Source: Pseudobacteriovorax antillogorgiicola
Lineage (GTDB): Bacteria; Bdellovibrionota_B; Oligoflexia; Oligoflexales; RGVZ01
Length of the DNA: 64,000 nucleotides
Direction: 5' to 3'
Assembly (NCBI GenBank): GCA_945898195.1
Contig: CAMDHM010000004.1
Coordinates: 1 to 64,000 of the forward strand
Below the pieces are notes generated by a model that saw only the letters and a program-made list of their open reading frames with translations, was not told the origin of the DNA and searched no databases. Positions 1 to 10,367 of this stretch are shown piece by piece (the stretch's first letter is position 1; each line of letters opens with the position of its first letter). Made by a program: the position numbers and the translations under genes.

Positions 1-149
1 CCTTGGTCGATAACCAGTTTGACCGCATCTTACTTGAATTCTTGGCTAAACTTACGACGTTTTTGACCTGACTTCTCTGACATAGGACTCCTCCTTGGGG
101 AATTACCCCATTCTACTTTTCTTGGAGTCCGTTTTCTTGAGGAAGTTCA
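1..149 (-). mobile_element. Decayed 5' end of an IS3-family-like insertion sequence (orfA start plus putative terminal repeat)
   Basis: Reverse complement of 1-83 reads MSEKSGQKRRKFSQEFK*DAVKLVIDQG, like IS3-family OrfA N-termini (..RRKF..EFK.DAVKLV...G), with an in-frame TAA. Putative end TGAACTTCCTCAAGAAAACGGAC lies at 127-149. The other end is outside the window. Confidence 0.72.
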
Positions 150-830
150 GAGTGTGGTTGCGGTATCGTCTACGATCCAAAAGTGAAAACAAATAAGGAT
201 ACTGGCGTTAAGAAGGTTCACCATTATTACCACTGCACCAACGGTCGCAAGATCCACGATTCACTAAAGGGACTGAATTTAACGGAGGATAAACTGTGGT
301 CGCAATTCGAGGCAGCAGTGGATCAAATCACTTTGACTGAGCAGCTTGCCAAGGAGATCGCAGATGCTCTAAAAAAAGCACAGGATAAGGCTAGGATCGC
401 TATTAAGCGGCAGATCAATGGGTATCGTGATGCGGTCGAAGGGTTAAGAAAGCGCGAGGATGATGCCTATGGTGACTTTAAAAACGGTGTTCTTGACGAG
501 CATGGCTACCGCAGACAGATTACCAAACTGCGAGATGAGCAAAATCATTATATGACACTCTTGGAGAAGGCAAACCTCGCCATCCACGATGCTTCCTGCG
601 AAACAGCTCAATCTATTCTCGAACTCGCTACTAACGCGAAAACATTATGGTTATCGCGATCTGCGGTGGAAAGACGAGAGTTCCTATCTAAGATACTATC
701 GAACCCAGTTTTAGAAGGGCTAAGTGTCCGTTATGAATTGAAAAAACCGTTTGAGGTGGTGGCTAAAATGAGTGGAAATGAAGAATGGCGCACCCGGAAG
801 GATTCGAACCTCCGACCCCTAGATTCGTAG
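150..830 (+). pseudogene. Large serine recombinase, C-terminal fragment (zinc ribbon + coiled coil), truncated by the IS
   Basis: Frame open from 150 encodes ECGCGIVYDPKVKTNKDTGVKKVHHYYHCTNGRKIH (recombinase zinc-ribbon-like) followed by a coiled coil. No catalytic domain. C-terminus RKDSNLRPLDS is translation through the antisense tRNA gene. Confidence 0.75.
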
Positions 831-863
831 TCTAGTATTCTATCCAGCTGAACTACGGGTGCA
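790..863 (-). tRNA. tRNA-Arg (anticodon ACG)
   Basis: Reverse complement gcacccgtagttcagctggatagaatactagactacgaatctaggggtcggaggttcgaatccttccgggtgc folds as a cloverleaf; anticodon loop ctACGaa. Confidence 0.95.
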
Positions 864-900
864 TTCTTTCGATGCGTTCCGGTGTATATCCAAGAGGTCC

Positions 901-1383
901 TCAGCGTGCAACCACTAATTGGTAGTGGCGCTTGCGGCCCCCTTCCACCGGTTCGATTAGCATAATCTGAGTTGGTGCAAAGCCCAAAATGGTTGGCATC
1001 GTGTTCGTGGAATCGATCGGTGGCCATTCGATTAACATTCCGGAATAACAAGATAAATCTGCGAAAACCCCAGCATCCTCCAGGGCCTCTATGGCGGTCC
1101 CACGGTAGAGGTCCATGTGGGCCATCCGGCGGCCATCGGGCAGCGTGTATTCTTGAAGGTAGGTGTAGGTGGGAGAAAGGACGGGGACTTTTTGTGGCAA
1201 TCCCAACTCATGCAACAAGGCCCCAGAAAGGGTTGTTTTTCCGGCTCCAACGGGTCCCACAAGCCACAAACAAAAGGGCGAAGTGGCGGCCAGAACTAGA
1301 CTGGTAGCATGCGCGATGGCCGGGAGGTCTTCCGCCCCAGCGATGCGCTCCCAAATTCTCTTATGGCCGGTGGCGGGAGTCAT
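901..1383 (-). CDS. tsaE: tRNA threonylcarbamoyladenosine biosynthesis ATPase TsaE
   Basis: Walker A GPVGAGKTTL, SPTYTYLQEY, HMDLYR motifs. Confidence 0.9.
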   Translation of the reverse strand: MTPATGHKRIWERIAGAEDLPAIAHATSLVLAATSPFCLWLVGPVGAGKTTLSGALLHELGLPQKVPVLSPTYTYLQEYTLPDGRRMAHMDLYRGTAIEALEDAGVFADLSCYSGMLIEWPPIDSTNTMPTILGFAPTQIMLIEPVEGGRKRHYQLVVAR

Positions 1384-2104
1384 TGAGAAGTTCCTTCATG
1401 GTCTTGACGGCTTCCGGGAGGCCCGTGAAGAGGGCGCGAGCCACAATCGCATGTCCAATATTAGCCTCCTCGGCATGCTCAACGTGCTGAAGCCACATGG
1501 CATTGGTGTAGTTCAAACCGTGGCCGAAATGAGCCTGCAAACCAAGTCGGTGAGCCAGAGTTGCAGCATGATTTAACCGGGCTGTCAGATCCACTTGCTG
1601 GCGCGTGCGACGACAGGTGGACATTTGCTGGCACCATGATCCCGTGTGAAACTCAACGGCATCCGCACCGAGTTCAGCAGAAACCTGAATGGCGTTGTCC
1701 TCCGGTTCAATAAACAAGCTGACCGGGATTCCGCTGTCTTTAAGGCGTGCAATTTTTGGCTTCAAGTCGCGCATTTGCCCAGCGACGTCGAGACCCCCTT
1801 CGGTGGTTCTCTCCTCGCGTTTTTCAGGCACTAAAGTAACCGCGTGGGGCATGATCTGCTGGGCAAGGAGAATCATTGCCTCCGTGGCCGCAATCTCAAA
1901 GTTTAGGGGGATCTTGATCGTGTTTTTTAGGGTGGGAACGTCGCGGTCTTGAATGTGGCGACGATCTTCGCGGAGATGGCATGTGATGTTATCGGCGCCG
2001 CCAAGTTCACAAAAGACAGCGGCTTGAACCGGGTCAGGATAGGACTCACCTCGCGCTTGGCGCACGGTGGCAACGTGGTCAATATTAACGCCAAGGCGGA
2101 TCAT
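1361..2104 (-). CDS. pdxJ: Pyridoxine 5'-phosphate synthase
   Basis: LGVNIDHVATVRQARG, HLREDRRHI, LVPEKREERTTEGG motifs. Confidence 0.97.
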   Translation of the reverse strand: MIRLGVNIDHVATVRQARGESYPDPVQAAVFCELGGADNITCHLREDRRHIQDRDVPTLKNTIKIPLNFEIAATEAMILLAQQIMPHAVTLVPEKREERTTEGGLDVAGQMRDLKPKIARLKDSGIPVSLFIEPEDNAIQVSAELGADAVEFHTGSWCQQMSTCRRTRQQVDLTARLNHAATLAHRLGLQAHFGHGLNYTNAMWLQHVEHAEEANIGHAIVARALFTGLPEAVKTMKELLNDSRHRP

Positions 2105-3495
2105 GCTTTTTTACCTGGCGAAGCACCGGCTTTTGTTTGCTGGTGGTTGACAATGGCTTTTTCCAATTGATCGGCAATTTCATCAACCATATTATCGATG
2201 ACGCTTTCTTCTTCGCCTTCAACCATAATGCGGGCCATGTTTTCAGTGCCAGAATAACGAACGAGCACGCGGCCCTTGCCGGCCAGCTTAATCTCGCAAC
2301 GTTTGATGAACTCCGTCAGTTCGGGCATCTGATCCAATGGGACTTTATTTTTGACTTTAATGTTGCGCATCGTCTGCGGGACACGCTCCATGCAGTGGCG
2401 CAATTCCGATACTTTCTTGCCACTTTCAACCATGATCTCCAGCAAATTGAGCGCCGCCATGAGGCCGTCACCCGTCGTGGCGCAATCGCGAAAGATCAAG
2501 TGACCCGACTGTTCGCCGCCCAAATTGTAGTCACCGTTGACCATGGCTTCCATCACGTAGCGGTCGCCAACCTTTGTGCGTACAACCTTGCCGCCGTGGC
2601 GGGCTAAGGCGATTTCCAGACCCATGTTGCTCATGATGGTGGAGACCAACGCTCTGTTGCGGAGTTTGTTTTTCTGCAGCATGTGAATGCCGCAGATGGC
2701 CAACAGCTCATCTCCGTCCAGAATGTCTCCTCGGTCATCCACAACCACCAGGCGGTCGGCGTCACCGTCTAAGGCGATGCCTATATCTGCTTTGTAAAGC
2801 ATCACTTTTTCGCGCAGCTGTTGAGGATGTAATGCGCCGCAGTGTTCGTTGATGTTGATGCCGTTTGGTTCGACTCCAAGCATAAATATTTCGGCGCCAA
2901 GTTCCGAAAAAATCTTTGGCGCAACGCGGTAACCGGCGCCGTTGGCGCAGTCGATAACCACGCGCAGGCCATCCAAGGTCAAATGCTTGGGGAATTGTTC
3001 TTTGAGAAACACGGCGTATTGGCCAATGGCATCCTCAATGCGCCGTGCGGTGCCGATGTCCGCGCCGTGGACGGCGTGGTTTTCCAAGTCGTCACTTTTC
3101 AAGAGGGCTTCGAGTTTGTCCTCGTCTTCATCGGGGAGTTTGTAGCCATTGCTACTGAATATTTTTATGCCGTTGTCATGAAACGGATTATGCGATGCCG
3201 AGATCACGATCCCGGCGCAGGCGCGCAGTCCACGCGTCAGATAAGCAATCCCTGGAGTTGGCAATGGTCCAAGAAAGAAAGCATCCACCCCAACACTGCA
3301 GATGCCGGAGCACAGGGCTTGTTCCAGCATATAGCCACTTCGGCGTGTGTCTTTTCCGATCAAGATTCGCGGGTGAGCCATCTTCGTTCGAAAATAAACT
3401 CCAATGGCTTGTCCAAGCCGTAAAACAAGGTCGGGTGACATGGGGTAAGAGTTTGCTTCCCCGCGAATTCCATCAGTACCGAATAACCTCGTCAT
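2101..3495 (-). CDS. glmM: Phosphoglucosamine mutase
   Basis: FGTDGIRGEAN, SASHNP, DGDADR, RYSGTEN motifs. Confidence 0.97.
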   Translation of the reverse strand: MTRLFGTDGIRGEANSYPMSPDLVLRLGQAIGVYFRTKMAHPRILIGKDTRRSGYMLEQALCSGICSVGVDAFFLGPLPTPGIAYLTRGLRACAGIVISASHNPFHDNGIKIFSSNGYKLPDEDEDKLEALLKSDDLENHAVHGADIGTARRIEDAIGQYAVFLKEQFPKHLTLDGLRVVIDCANGAGYRVAPKIFSELGAEIFMLGVEPNGININEHCGALHPQQLREKVMLYKADIGIALDGDADRLVVVDDRGDILDGDELLAICGIHMLQKNKLRNRALVSTIMSNMGLEIALARHGGKVVRTKVGDRYVMEAMVNGDYNLGGEQSGHLIFRDCATTGDGLMAALNLLEIMVESGKKVSELRHCMERVPQTMRNIKVKNKVPLDQMPELTEFIKRCEIKLAGKGRVLVRYSGTENMARIMVEGEEESVIDNMVDEIADQLEKAIVNHQQTKAGASPGKKA

Positions 3496-3535
3496 TCCAT
3501 TTTCCTTTCAAGGATTCTTTAAGGCTTTTTAAGAC

Positions 3536-4474
3536 CTAGCGCAGGCGTCGTTGGTTATAAATCTCGACAGATGTTGCCTTTGGATGGGTCTCAATCATCA
3601 CCGTTTCGGGCGGTATTTTGACCTGAAGGTCTCGTTCGTACCTGCCTGGGGTCAAATCTCGGACGTCGACAAAAGCCCGCAATTCAGATTTTTTTATAAA
3701 ACTAAGAACCCCGGGCGTTCCTTGGATCACGATGGATGCAAATTGTGGGCGAACATTGGTCAAGTAGTCACCACCAACCACTTCAATCGGAATGGAGGTA
3801 AACTTTTTGTTTATCTTCTGCTCTCCAATGGCAACCTTGACGTTCACTCGGCTGCTGGAAAACTGTACGTCGCCCATTCCGGTTTTGATCAGGCTAACCT
3901 CAAACACCTTCGGCTGTTTCAGTCCGGAAATGTCGATACCCTCGGTGGTCAGTTGAGTTATTTTAGCGAGGTCGGCCTTCAGCCCGTTGATGTTTACAAA
4001 TTCGGGATCAATGATAACTTTTTCCAGCATGTAACCAGGTGCGGGTGCGCCCTGAAGCACTTCGCGGACCGGGATTTTTTTTGAAGTGACCTCATCCACG
4101 GTGACCACAATGAAAGGGTCATGAATGGTCAGCCTGATCCGTGGGTCAAAGGAGGTCAGATTTTCCCGGTCAACCCGATAGCGTAGCTGGCCGGATTTAC
4201 CGGGCGGAATTTTGATGGTGCCCTCCATCATTTTTTTGCCTTCCATGAACTGCCCCAAAAGGACGCGCGGACCGCGCAGGGTGGCATCCTTGTAGCGCAA
4301 CGTCGGCCCCTTGATCGTGTAGCCATCGGGGACAATCACGGTCACGGCAATGCGGCGGTTGACCTCGAGGATTTCCTCGCCCTGGACGATATACCAGAGC
4401 ATGCATGACAGAATCACGGCGGTTATTTTGTAGGGAAGGTTTTCGAATAGTAGGCTTCGGATGCGAGGTTTCAT
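3536..4474 (-). CDS. cdaR: YbbR-like domain protein (CdaR-like)
   Basis: N-terminal TM followed by YbbR-like repeats; lies between cdaA and glmM. Confidence 0.85.
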   Translation of the reverse strand: MKPRIRSLLFENLPYKITAVILSCMLWYIVQGEEILEVNRRIAVTVIVPDGYTIKGPTLRYKDATLRGPRVLLGQFMEGKKMMEGTIKIPPGKSGQLRYRVDRENLTSFDPRIRLTIHDPFIVVTVDEVTSKKIPVREVLQGAPAPGYMLEKVIIDPEFVNINGLKADLAKITQLTTEGIDISGLKQPKVFEVSLIKTGMGDVQFSSSRVNVKVAIGEQKINKKFTSIPIEVVGGDYLTNVRPQFASIVIQGTPGVLSFIKKSELRAFVDVRDLTPGRYERDLQVKIPPETVMIETHPKATSVEIYNQRRLR

Positions 4475-5286
4475 GGTGTATCGCCTCCCGAGCCTTTGCG
4501 ATTGGTCTTGTCTGACTGATCGCTAAATTCTTCTTCGCCCATCAACAGCTCGTTGAGCTGTTCTCGTAATTGCCTGGCGTCCAATTTACGGGACACCTTG
4601 CCATCGACCACAAGGGCCACGGATCCAACCTCTTCCGAAACAAGCACAACAACAGCATCGGTCTCCTGACTAATGCCGATTCCAGCACGGTGACGGGTGC
4701 CCATATTTGGGTCTAGATTTTCTTCCCGTGTGAGCGGCAGAAAGCAGCCTGCCGCAGCCACCCGGCCGCGTTGAATGATGACGGCCCCATCGTGAATGGG
4801 AGACGAAGGGTGAAAGATCGAGACAAGAAGCTCTTTGGAAATCCTCCCGTCAACCAAAACGCCAACATCAACATAGCGACCGAGGATGATGTTGCGCTCC
4901 AGAACGATCAAACCACCGATGCGTTTGCTGGCCATCGACGTTGCGGCGCGAACGATCTCATCCAAAACGTGATGAGAGGCGACGCGGTCTGCCCCTGGAA
5001 TGAAAGATTTTTTACCCATGCGAGACAAGACGTGCCGGATGTCGTCTTGAAACAAGATGATCAGAATGATGATGAAACTGGAATAAAACTTGTTCATCAC
5101 CCAGTTGAGTGTGGTCAGCGGGACGATGGATGAAAGCAGAAAGGCAGCAACGACAAAAAGAATTCCGGTCAGGATCTGGGCTGCGCGAGTGCCTCGAATC
5201 AGCAAAAGGGCCTGATAGATGACAAACGCGATGATCGCAATGTCAACAATCGCCCAAAGGTTGAATTGATCGAGAATTTCCCGCAT
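4471..5286 (-). CDS. cdaA: Membrane diadenylate cyclase (CdaA type, DisA_N domain)
   Basis: N-terminal TMs; DisA_N motifs HDGAVII and GTRHRAGIGIS. Confidence 0.95.
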   Translation of the reverse strand: MREILDQFNLWAIVDIAIIAFVIYQALLLIRGTRAAQILTGILFVVAAFLLSSIVPLTTLNWVMNKFYSSFIIILIILFQDDIRHVLSRMGKKSFIPGADRVASHHVLDEIVRAATSMASKRIGGLIVLERNIILGRYVDVGVLVDGRISKELLVSIFHPSSPIHDGAVIIQRGRVAAAGCFLPLTREENLDPNMGTRHRAGIGISQETDAVVVLVSEEVGSVALVVDGKVSRKLDARQLREQLNELLMGEEEFSDQSDKTNRKGSGGDTP

Positions 5287-6101
5287 TAAATTCCGCCCGC
5301 CATCCCTTGTCTGAGTGCTGAAAGGCCCTTCACGTCATGAGTCCTTACGATGCCGGCGCCGGCAAGGGCGCACATTAATTCAATGGTTTTTCCGGGTCCG
5401 TCCCGCTCAATCGGAGAGTCGATGTGAAAAAGTCGTCCGATGAATGATTTGCGCGAGACACCGATCATCACTTGCCGCGCCTCTGTCCACTTTCGGATCT
5501 CTCCGAGAAGGGCAAGGTTTGCAGCGAGGTTTTTGCCAAAACCAATGCCTGGATCAAACCAAAGTCTCGCTGGATCAAGGCCGGCAATATCCGCTTGTTC
5601 TTTAACCAATGCGAAGAAACGGTTCACGGCAGCCACGGCCGCTTCAGGATTTAACGGGGCAATGTGCATCGAGTCTGGTGTTCCGTGCATGTGCGTCATC
5701 GCTACCTTTGCTTGATCTATCCTTGCAATCGCCTTGAGAACTTCTGGGGCTGGAAGTGCGCCAACCCGGTTGAACCACCTCACGCCAAATTCTGCTGATT
5801 GGAGAAAAACTTCGTCTTTTCTTGAGTCGACACTTATTTGGCCACCTGGAATTTCTTGGCCAAGGCACTCCAATGTGGGCATTAGGCGGTCAAGTTCTTC
5901 TTGCAGGGGAACACCCTGTGCTCCTGGCCTAGTGGACTCTGCGCCAATATCAATGATGTCAGCGCCCTCTTGGATCATTTGCAATGCCGCAACGCGCGCT
6001 GCGCTGGGCGTCGCAAACCGCCCACCATCCGAAAAGGAATCGGGCGTCACATTGAGGACGCCCATGATTAGAAACGGTTTCCCCTGGACGCCGCTCATCA
6101 T
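5286..6101 (-). CDS. folP: Dihydropteroate synthase
   Basis: MGVLNVTPDSFSDGG, DIGAESTRPGA, DPGIGFGKN motifs. Confidence 0.96.
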   Translation of the reverse strand: MMSGVQGKPFLIMGVLNVTPDSFSDGGRFATPSAARVAALQMIQEGADIIDIGAESTRPGAQGVPLQEELDRLMPTLECLGQEIPGGQISVDSRKDEVFLQSAEFGVRWFNRVGALPAPEVLKAIARIDQAKVAMTHMHGTPDSMHIAPLNPEAAVAAVNRFFALVKEQADIAGLDPARLWFDPGIGFGKNLAANLALLGEIRKWTEARQVMIGVSRKSFIGRLFHIDSPIERDGPGKTIELMCALAGAGIVRTHDVKGLSALRQGMAGGI

Positions 6102-8069
6102 CAGGTTGCAGAGGTCGCCGGTTGCATGACCGGGGCCACAGCATCTGACTTGCCTTGTTCAGCCGAAACTTCGGTTTTTAGCGGTGCGTCTGGGGTCGTC
6201 TTCTTCGTTTTGGCATCTTCATAGTTGCGGCGGTCTTCATCGGTGATCAAGGCCTCGCCACGCATGAGTCGTTCCATATCAGCCGACTCAACCGTTTCTT
6301 TAATCAACAGGGCTTCGGCGAGAATATCCAAGCGCTCGCGGTTGACCCGCAGGATATTAAGGGCCTTCTTGTAAGCCGTCGTGACAATGCGGTGGATTTC
6401 AGAATCGATTTCTTCGGCAATTTTTTCCGAAAAGTTTCTCGATTGGCCCATTTCGCGGCCCATAAATACTTCCTCGTTTTTTTTGCCCAACGATAAAGGC
6501 CCGAGCTTTTCACTCATGCCCCAATTGCATACCATCTTGCGCGCTATGTCGGTCGCCTTGTTGATGTCGTCTCCGGCTCCCGTGGTTTGCTTATGAAAAA
6601 CGAGTTCCTCGGCGGCACGCCCACCCATGGCATAGGCAATCATGCCCTCCGCGTATTCTTTCGTCAGAGTCAAACGGTCCTCTGTCGGCAACATAATCGT
6701 CACGCCGAGGGCTTGGCCGCGGGGAATGATGCTGATTTTGTGAACCGGGTCGACGTGCTCAGTCAACATTCCGACGATGGCGTGACCGGCTTCATGATAG
6801 GCGGTGTTACGTTTTTCGGCCTCGCTCATGATCAGCGATCGCCGTTCCGGTCCCATGAGCACCTTGTCCTTCGCCAACTCGAAGTGCGACATCGATACTT
6901 CTTTGCAGTTTGCTCGTGCCGCAATCAGGGCCGCTTCATTAACGAGGTTCTCAAGGTCGGCTCCAGAGAATCCTGGGGTTCCCTGAGCAATCTTTGCCAA
7001 GAACACGTCGCTTGCGATGGGGACTTTTTTCGTGTGGACCTTCAAAATACCTTCGCGCCCGCGGATATCCGGCTTAGGCACCATCACGCGCCGGTCAAAG
7101 CGTCCGGGACGAAGAAGGGCCGGGTCCAAAACATCCGAGCGATTGGTCGCTGCTATGATGATGACCCCTTCGTTGCTTTCAAATCCGTCCATTTCTACGA
7201 GCAGCTGATTTAGGGTTTGCTCTCGTTCGTCGTGACCACCGCCAAGGCCCGCGCCGCGTTGACGACCGACGGCGTCGATCTCATCGATAAATACAATGCA
7301 GGGCGCGTGTTTCTTAGCCTGCTCAAACAAGTCACGAACGCGACTTGCGCCGACACCGACAAACATTTCAACGAAATCTGAGCCCGAAATGCTGAAGAAG
7401 GGAACTCCAGCTTCGCCGGCAATGGCCTTGGCCATGATGGTCTTTCCGGTTCCTGGCGAGCCAATCAGGAGAACGCCCTTTGGAATGCGGCCGCCAAGCC
7501 GTGTAAATTTTTTAGGATCCTTAAGAAACTCCACCACTTCTTCAAGTTCTGATTTAGCCTCGTCGATTCCGGCGACATCGGCGAAGGTTAGCTTGACCTG
7601 GTTTTCATTCAGGAGCTTTGCACGGCTGCGGCCGAACGACATGGCCTTGCCGCCGCCGACTTGGAGCTGGCGGATAAAGAAGAAAAACAGGAACAGCAAA
7701 AGCAGCATCGGCAGTGAATTGATGAGCAGGGTCTTCCATAAACCAGCCTCTTCTGGTGGTTCAAAGTTAACCTTCACGCCCTTTTCTTGGAGCTGTTTCC
7801 GAAGTTCCGCATCGCTTGGCCCATAAGATTTGAACGTCGAATTATCGACCCGGGTTGCAAGCAGGTCATTCTCGCGGAAGGTGACTTCCTTGACGCGATT
7901 TTGATCTGCAACGGGCAATAGCACTGCCTCCATGAACTCGGAGAACTTCAGTGCTTTTTGTTCTTCCGGCGGTTTTGACACGACGTGGAAAAGTAGAAAG
8001 AGCAGCAGTAGGCTCACGATGACCATGGTGGTCCGCATTTGTTGGGTCTGCTTCTGGGGATTTTTCATT
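6101..8069 (-). CDS. ftsH: ATP-dependent zinc metalloprotease FtsH
   Basis: [26 protein letters not shown] motifs. Likely start MKNPQKQ near 8069 (the ORF extends to 8143). Confidence 0.97.
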
Positions 8070-8215
8070 TGGTTCCTCCGAATTAATACTTGTTGCAGAA
8101 CCGCGTAGAATTCGCAATTGGAGTCCGGCCCTTGCAACGGCATAACCCTATCATAGCCCTAGATCCACGCCGAGATCCCGTGCCAGGCAAAATTTGCCGC
8201 CATGACCGGTCAAAG

Positions 8216-9223
8216 TTAGGTCGAACTAGGAAAAGAGCGCACGGCCTCGGTGCCAACCTCAAGAAATAGTCCTTTGGTTAATTCCAGGACAAACCGTGGC
8301 TGGCCGCCAGCCTTTGACGCCGCCAAGACCTTTAGAAGGTTCCCGCGTGAAAGCTGCTTCCACGCCCCGGCGGAAGTTGACTGGGCCATATGGGCCAGAA
8401 CGGCTAGGGCCAAGGCTTCGGGAAGTTCAACGAGGCTGGCGCGTCGGCAGGTGGGCGTGGACATCGATTTTTCGTCGGCCGTGAGTTTGAAAGACGCGTC
8501 CCCTAATGCTTTGAGCAAAGCATAGGAGGCAACAGCATGGGCGTCATCGGCCAAATCTAGCAGTTTTTCACGTCCCGCCGGCCATAGCCTCAGTAACTCC
8601 GGCAACACCCTGTGCCGCACGACATTGCGCGAATAGTCGAGCTTTTCGTTGGTGGAATCTTCCCGAAAAAGCATGCCGCGATCCAAGGCCGCCGCAATAA
8701 TATCGACTTTTGGAACGCGGATCCAAGGGCGCCACCAGATTCCATCCCATTCGGACATGCCGCGCATCGTCGCCAAAGACGTGCCTCGCATCATTCGCAT
8801 TAGCACCGTTTCGGCGGCGTCGTCGGCGTGATGTGCCAGAGCGACGATGCTCCCCGAGCTTCCCAACTTCATTAAAGCTTCACGGCGCAAACGGCGCGCC
8901 CACTCCTGAACGCCTTCTCCCTGGTGGGTTTCACGCTGTTCGTTGGTTGCGCGTGCGCATAAAAATGGCACCGCGGCGCCCTGAGCCAAATCCCGGCAAA
9001 AAGATTCGTCGCCCACGGATTCCTCTCCGCGCAGCCCGTAATTGAAGTGAAACAGTTCCAGCGAAAAAATATTTTTTGCCTTTAAAAGTTCACAAAAAAT
9101 CCCAAAAAGCACTGTGGAATCAACACCCCCAGAACAAGCTGCGATAACCCTCCGTTTTTCAAAAGGAAATCGGCTAATTTTGGCTTCTACCAAAGACTTC
9201 AAGTCGCTGAATTTACAAGGCAT
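8216..9223 (-). CDS. tilS: tRNA(Ile)-lysidine synthase
   Basis: ACSGGVDSTVL PP-loop, ALAHHADDAAETVLMR. Likely start MPCKFSDL. Confidence 0.93.
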   Translation of the reverse strand: MPCKFSDLKSLVEAKISRFPFEKRRVIAACSGGVDSTVLFGIFCELLKAKNIFSLELFHFNYGLRGEESVGDESFCRDLAQGAAVPFLCARATNEQRETHQGEGVQEWARRLRREALMKLGSSGSIVALAHHADDAAETVLMRMMRGTSLATMRGMSEWDGIWWRPWIRVPKVDIIAAALDRGMLFREDSTNEKLDYSRNVVRHRVLPELLRLWPAGREKLLDLADDAHAVASYALLKALGDASFKLTADEKSMSTPTCRRASLVELPEALALAVLAHMAQSTSAGAWKQLSRGNLLKVLAASKAGGQPRFVLELTKGLFLEVGTEAVRSFPSST

Positions 9224-9287
9224 TATCGTCCAACCATCTGAGATCACTGTCAACCTACTCGTTTTTTGTCATTTTGCAAAAAATTTC

Positions 9288-9314
9288 TAAAGTATTTCGC
9301 AAAAACAACGAAAT
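9288..9314 (+). promoter_or_regulatory. Candidate sigma28 (FliA)-type promoter for the first flagellin gene
   Basis: TAAAGTAT-N11-AACGAAAT compared with the enterobacterial consensus TAAAGTTT-N11-GCCGATAA. Confidence 0.5.
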
Positions 9315-9396
9315 ACCCTCTGCAAGTTTCAGGGTGAGGCTTGCGTTAATGAACCGGGACCAGGTTTGGACCCGGGGCCATCAAGGAGGATTTGTC

Positions 9397-10278
9397 ATGG
9401 GTATGCGAATTAGAACAAACGTCTCGAGTTTGACCGCGCAGCGGTTCCTTTCTGACAGCAACAGCCAGTTGCAAAGCAGCATGGAGAAGTTGTCTTCCGG
9501 ATACCGGATCAACAAATCCGCTGACGATGCCGCCGGCCTTGCCATATCCGAGAGTTTGCGGGGTAAAGTCCGCGGCCTCAACGTCGCACAACGAAACGCC
9601 AACGATGCCGTGTCGCTTGTTCAGGTCGCCGAGGGTGGCATGAACGAGATGACCAACATTCTGGTTCGTTTGCGCGAACTATCCGTTCAATCTTCCACCG
9701 ACACGATTGGGGACCGCGAAAGAGGTTACCTGAACCGTGAATATACCCAGCTCGTGGACGAATTGGACCGGATCGGCGCATCCACGGAATTCAACGGGAC
9801 CAAAATATTCGACCCGAATAACACACAAGATCAGTTTGTCATTCAGGTTGGTACGAACGGGACCGCTCCAGAAGAAAATATCGACACCATCCGCATTGGT
9901 TTGGAAGGCCTGAAATTTAATTCGTCAACCCTTGGCCTCGGCAAAGGTGCAGAAATTGGCCCATCTGAGCTTGGTGGGTCAGCTCCAGCTCGTGATGAGA
10001 TCGCGAGCAAGCTTGGCACCATTGACGGCGCACTTGACCGGATCGCATCCGAACGTGCAACCCTGGGCTCGGTCCAGAGTCGCTTGAACTCTGCGATCAA
10101 CGGCCTAGGTGTGAACGTTGAAAATATGGAAACCGCTCGGAGTCGAATCAAAGATGTCGACATTGCCGCGGAATCCGCTCGCCTTACGCAATCACGCATC
10201 CTTACCCAAGCAGGCCTTTCCGTCTTGGCACAGGCAAATGCTGCGCCGGAACAAGCCCTGTCATTGCTCAGGAACTGA
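9397..10278 (+). CDS. Flagellin
   Basis: N-terminal MGMRIRTNVSSLTAQR and C-terminal SRILTQAGLSVLAQANAAPEQALSLLR; RBS aaggagga at 9382-9389. Confidence 0.97.
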   Translation: MGMRIRTNVSSLTAQRFLSDSNSQLQSSMEKLSSGYRINKSADDAAGLAISESLRGKVRGLNVAQRNANDAVSLVQVAEGGMNEMTNILVRLRELSVQSSTDTIGDRERGYLNREYTQLVDELDRIGASTEFNGTKIFDPNNTQDQFVIQVGTNGTAPEENIDTIRIGLEGLKFNSSTLGLGKGAEIGPSELGGSAPARDEIASKLGTIDGALDRIASERATLGSVQSRLNSAINGLGVNVENMETARSRIKDVDIAAESARLTQSRILTQAGLSVLAQANAAPEQALSLLRN

Positions 10279-10367
10279 TCCCGGGTTGGATCAAATGCTT
10301 TTGGATAATGGACTTAAACAATCTCACACCGCAGGGCAGCAGGTGCTGACTTGCCAAGGAGGGTACC

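Noticed and set aside
731-1051. 106-aa minus-strand ORF over the tRNA-Arg gene
   Set aside because: It runs through the tRNA and tsaE 3' end; composition and position indicate a spurious frame.
2137-3539. Plus-strand ORFs opposite glmM (2137-2607, 2842-3423, 3195-3539)
   Set aside because: Shadow frames of glmM, with no recognisable domain or RBS.
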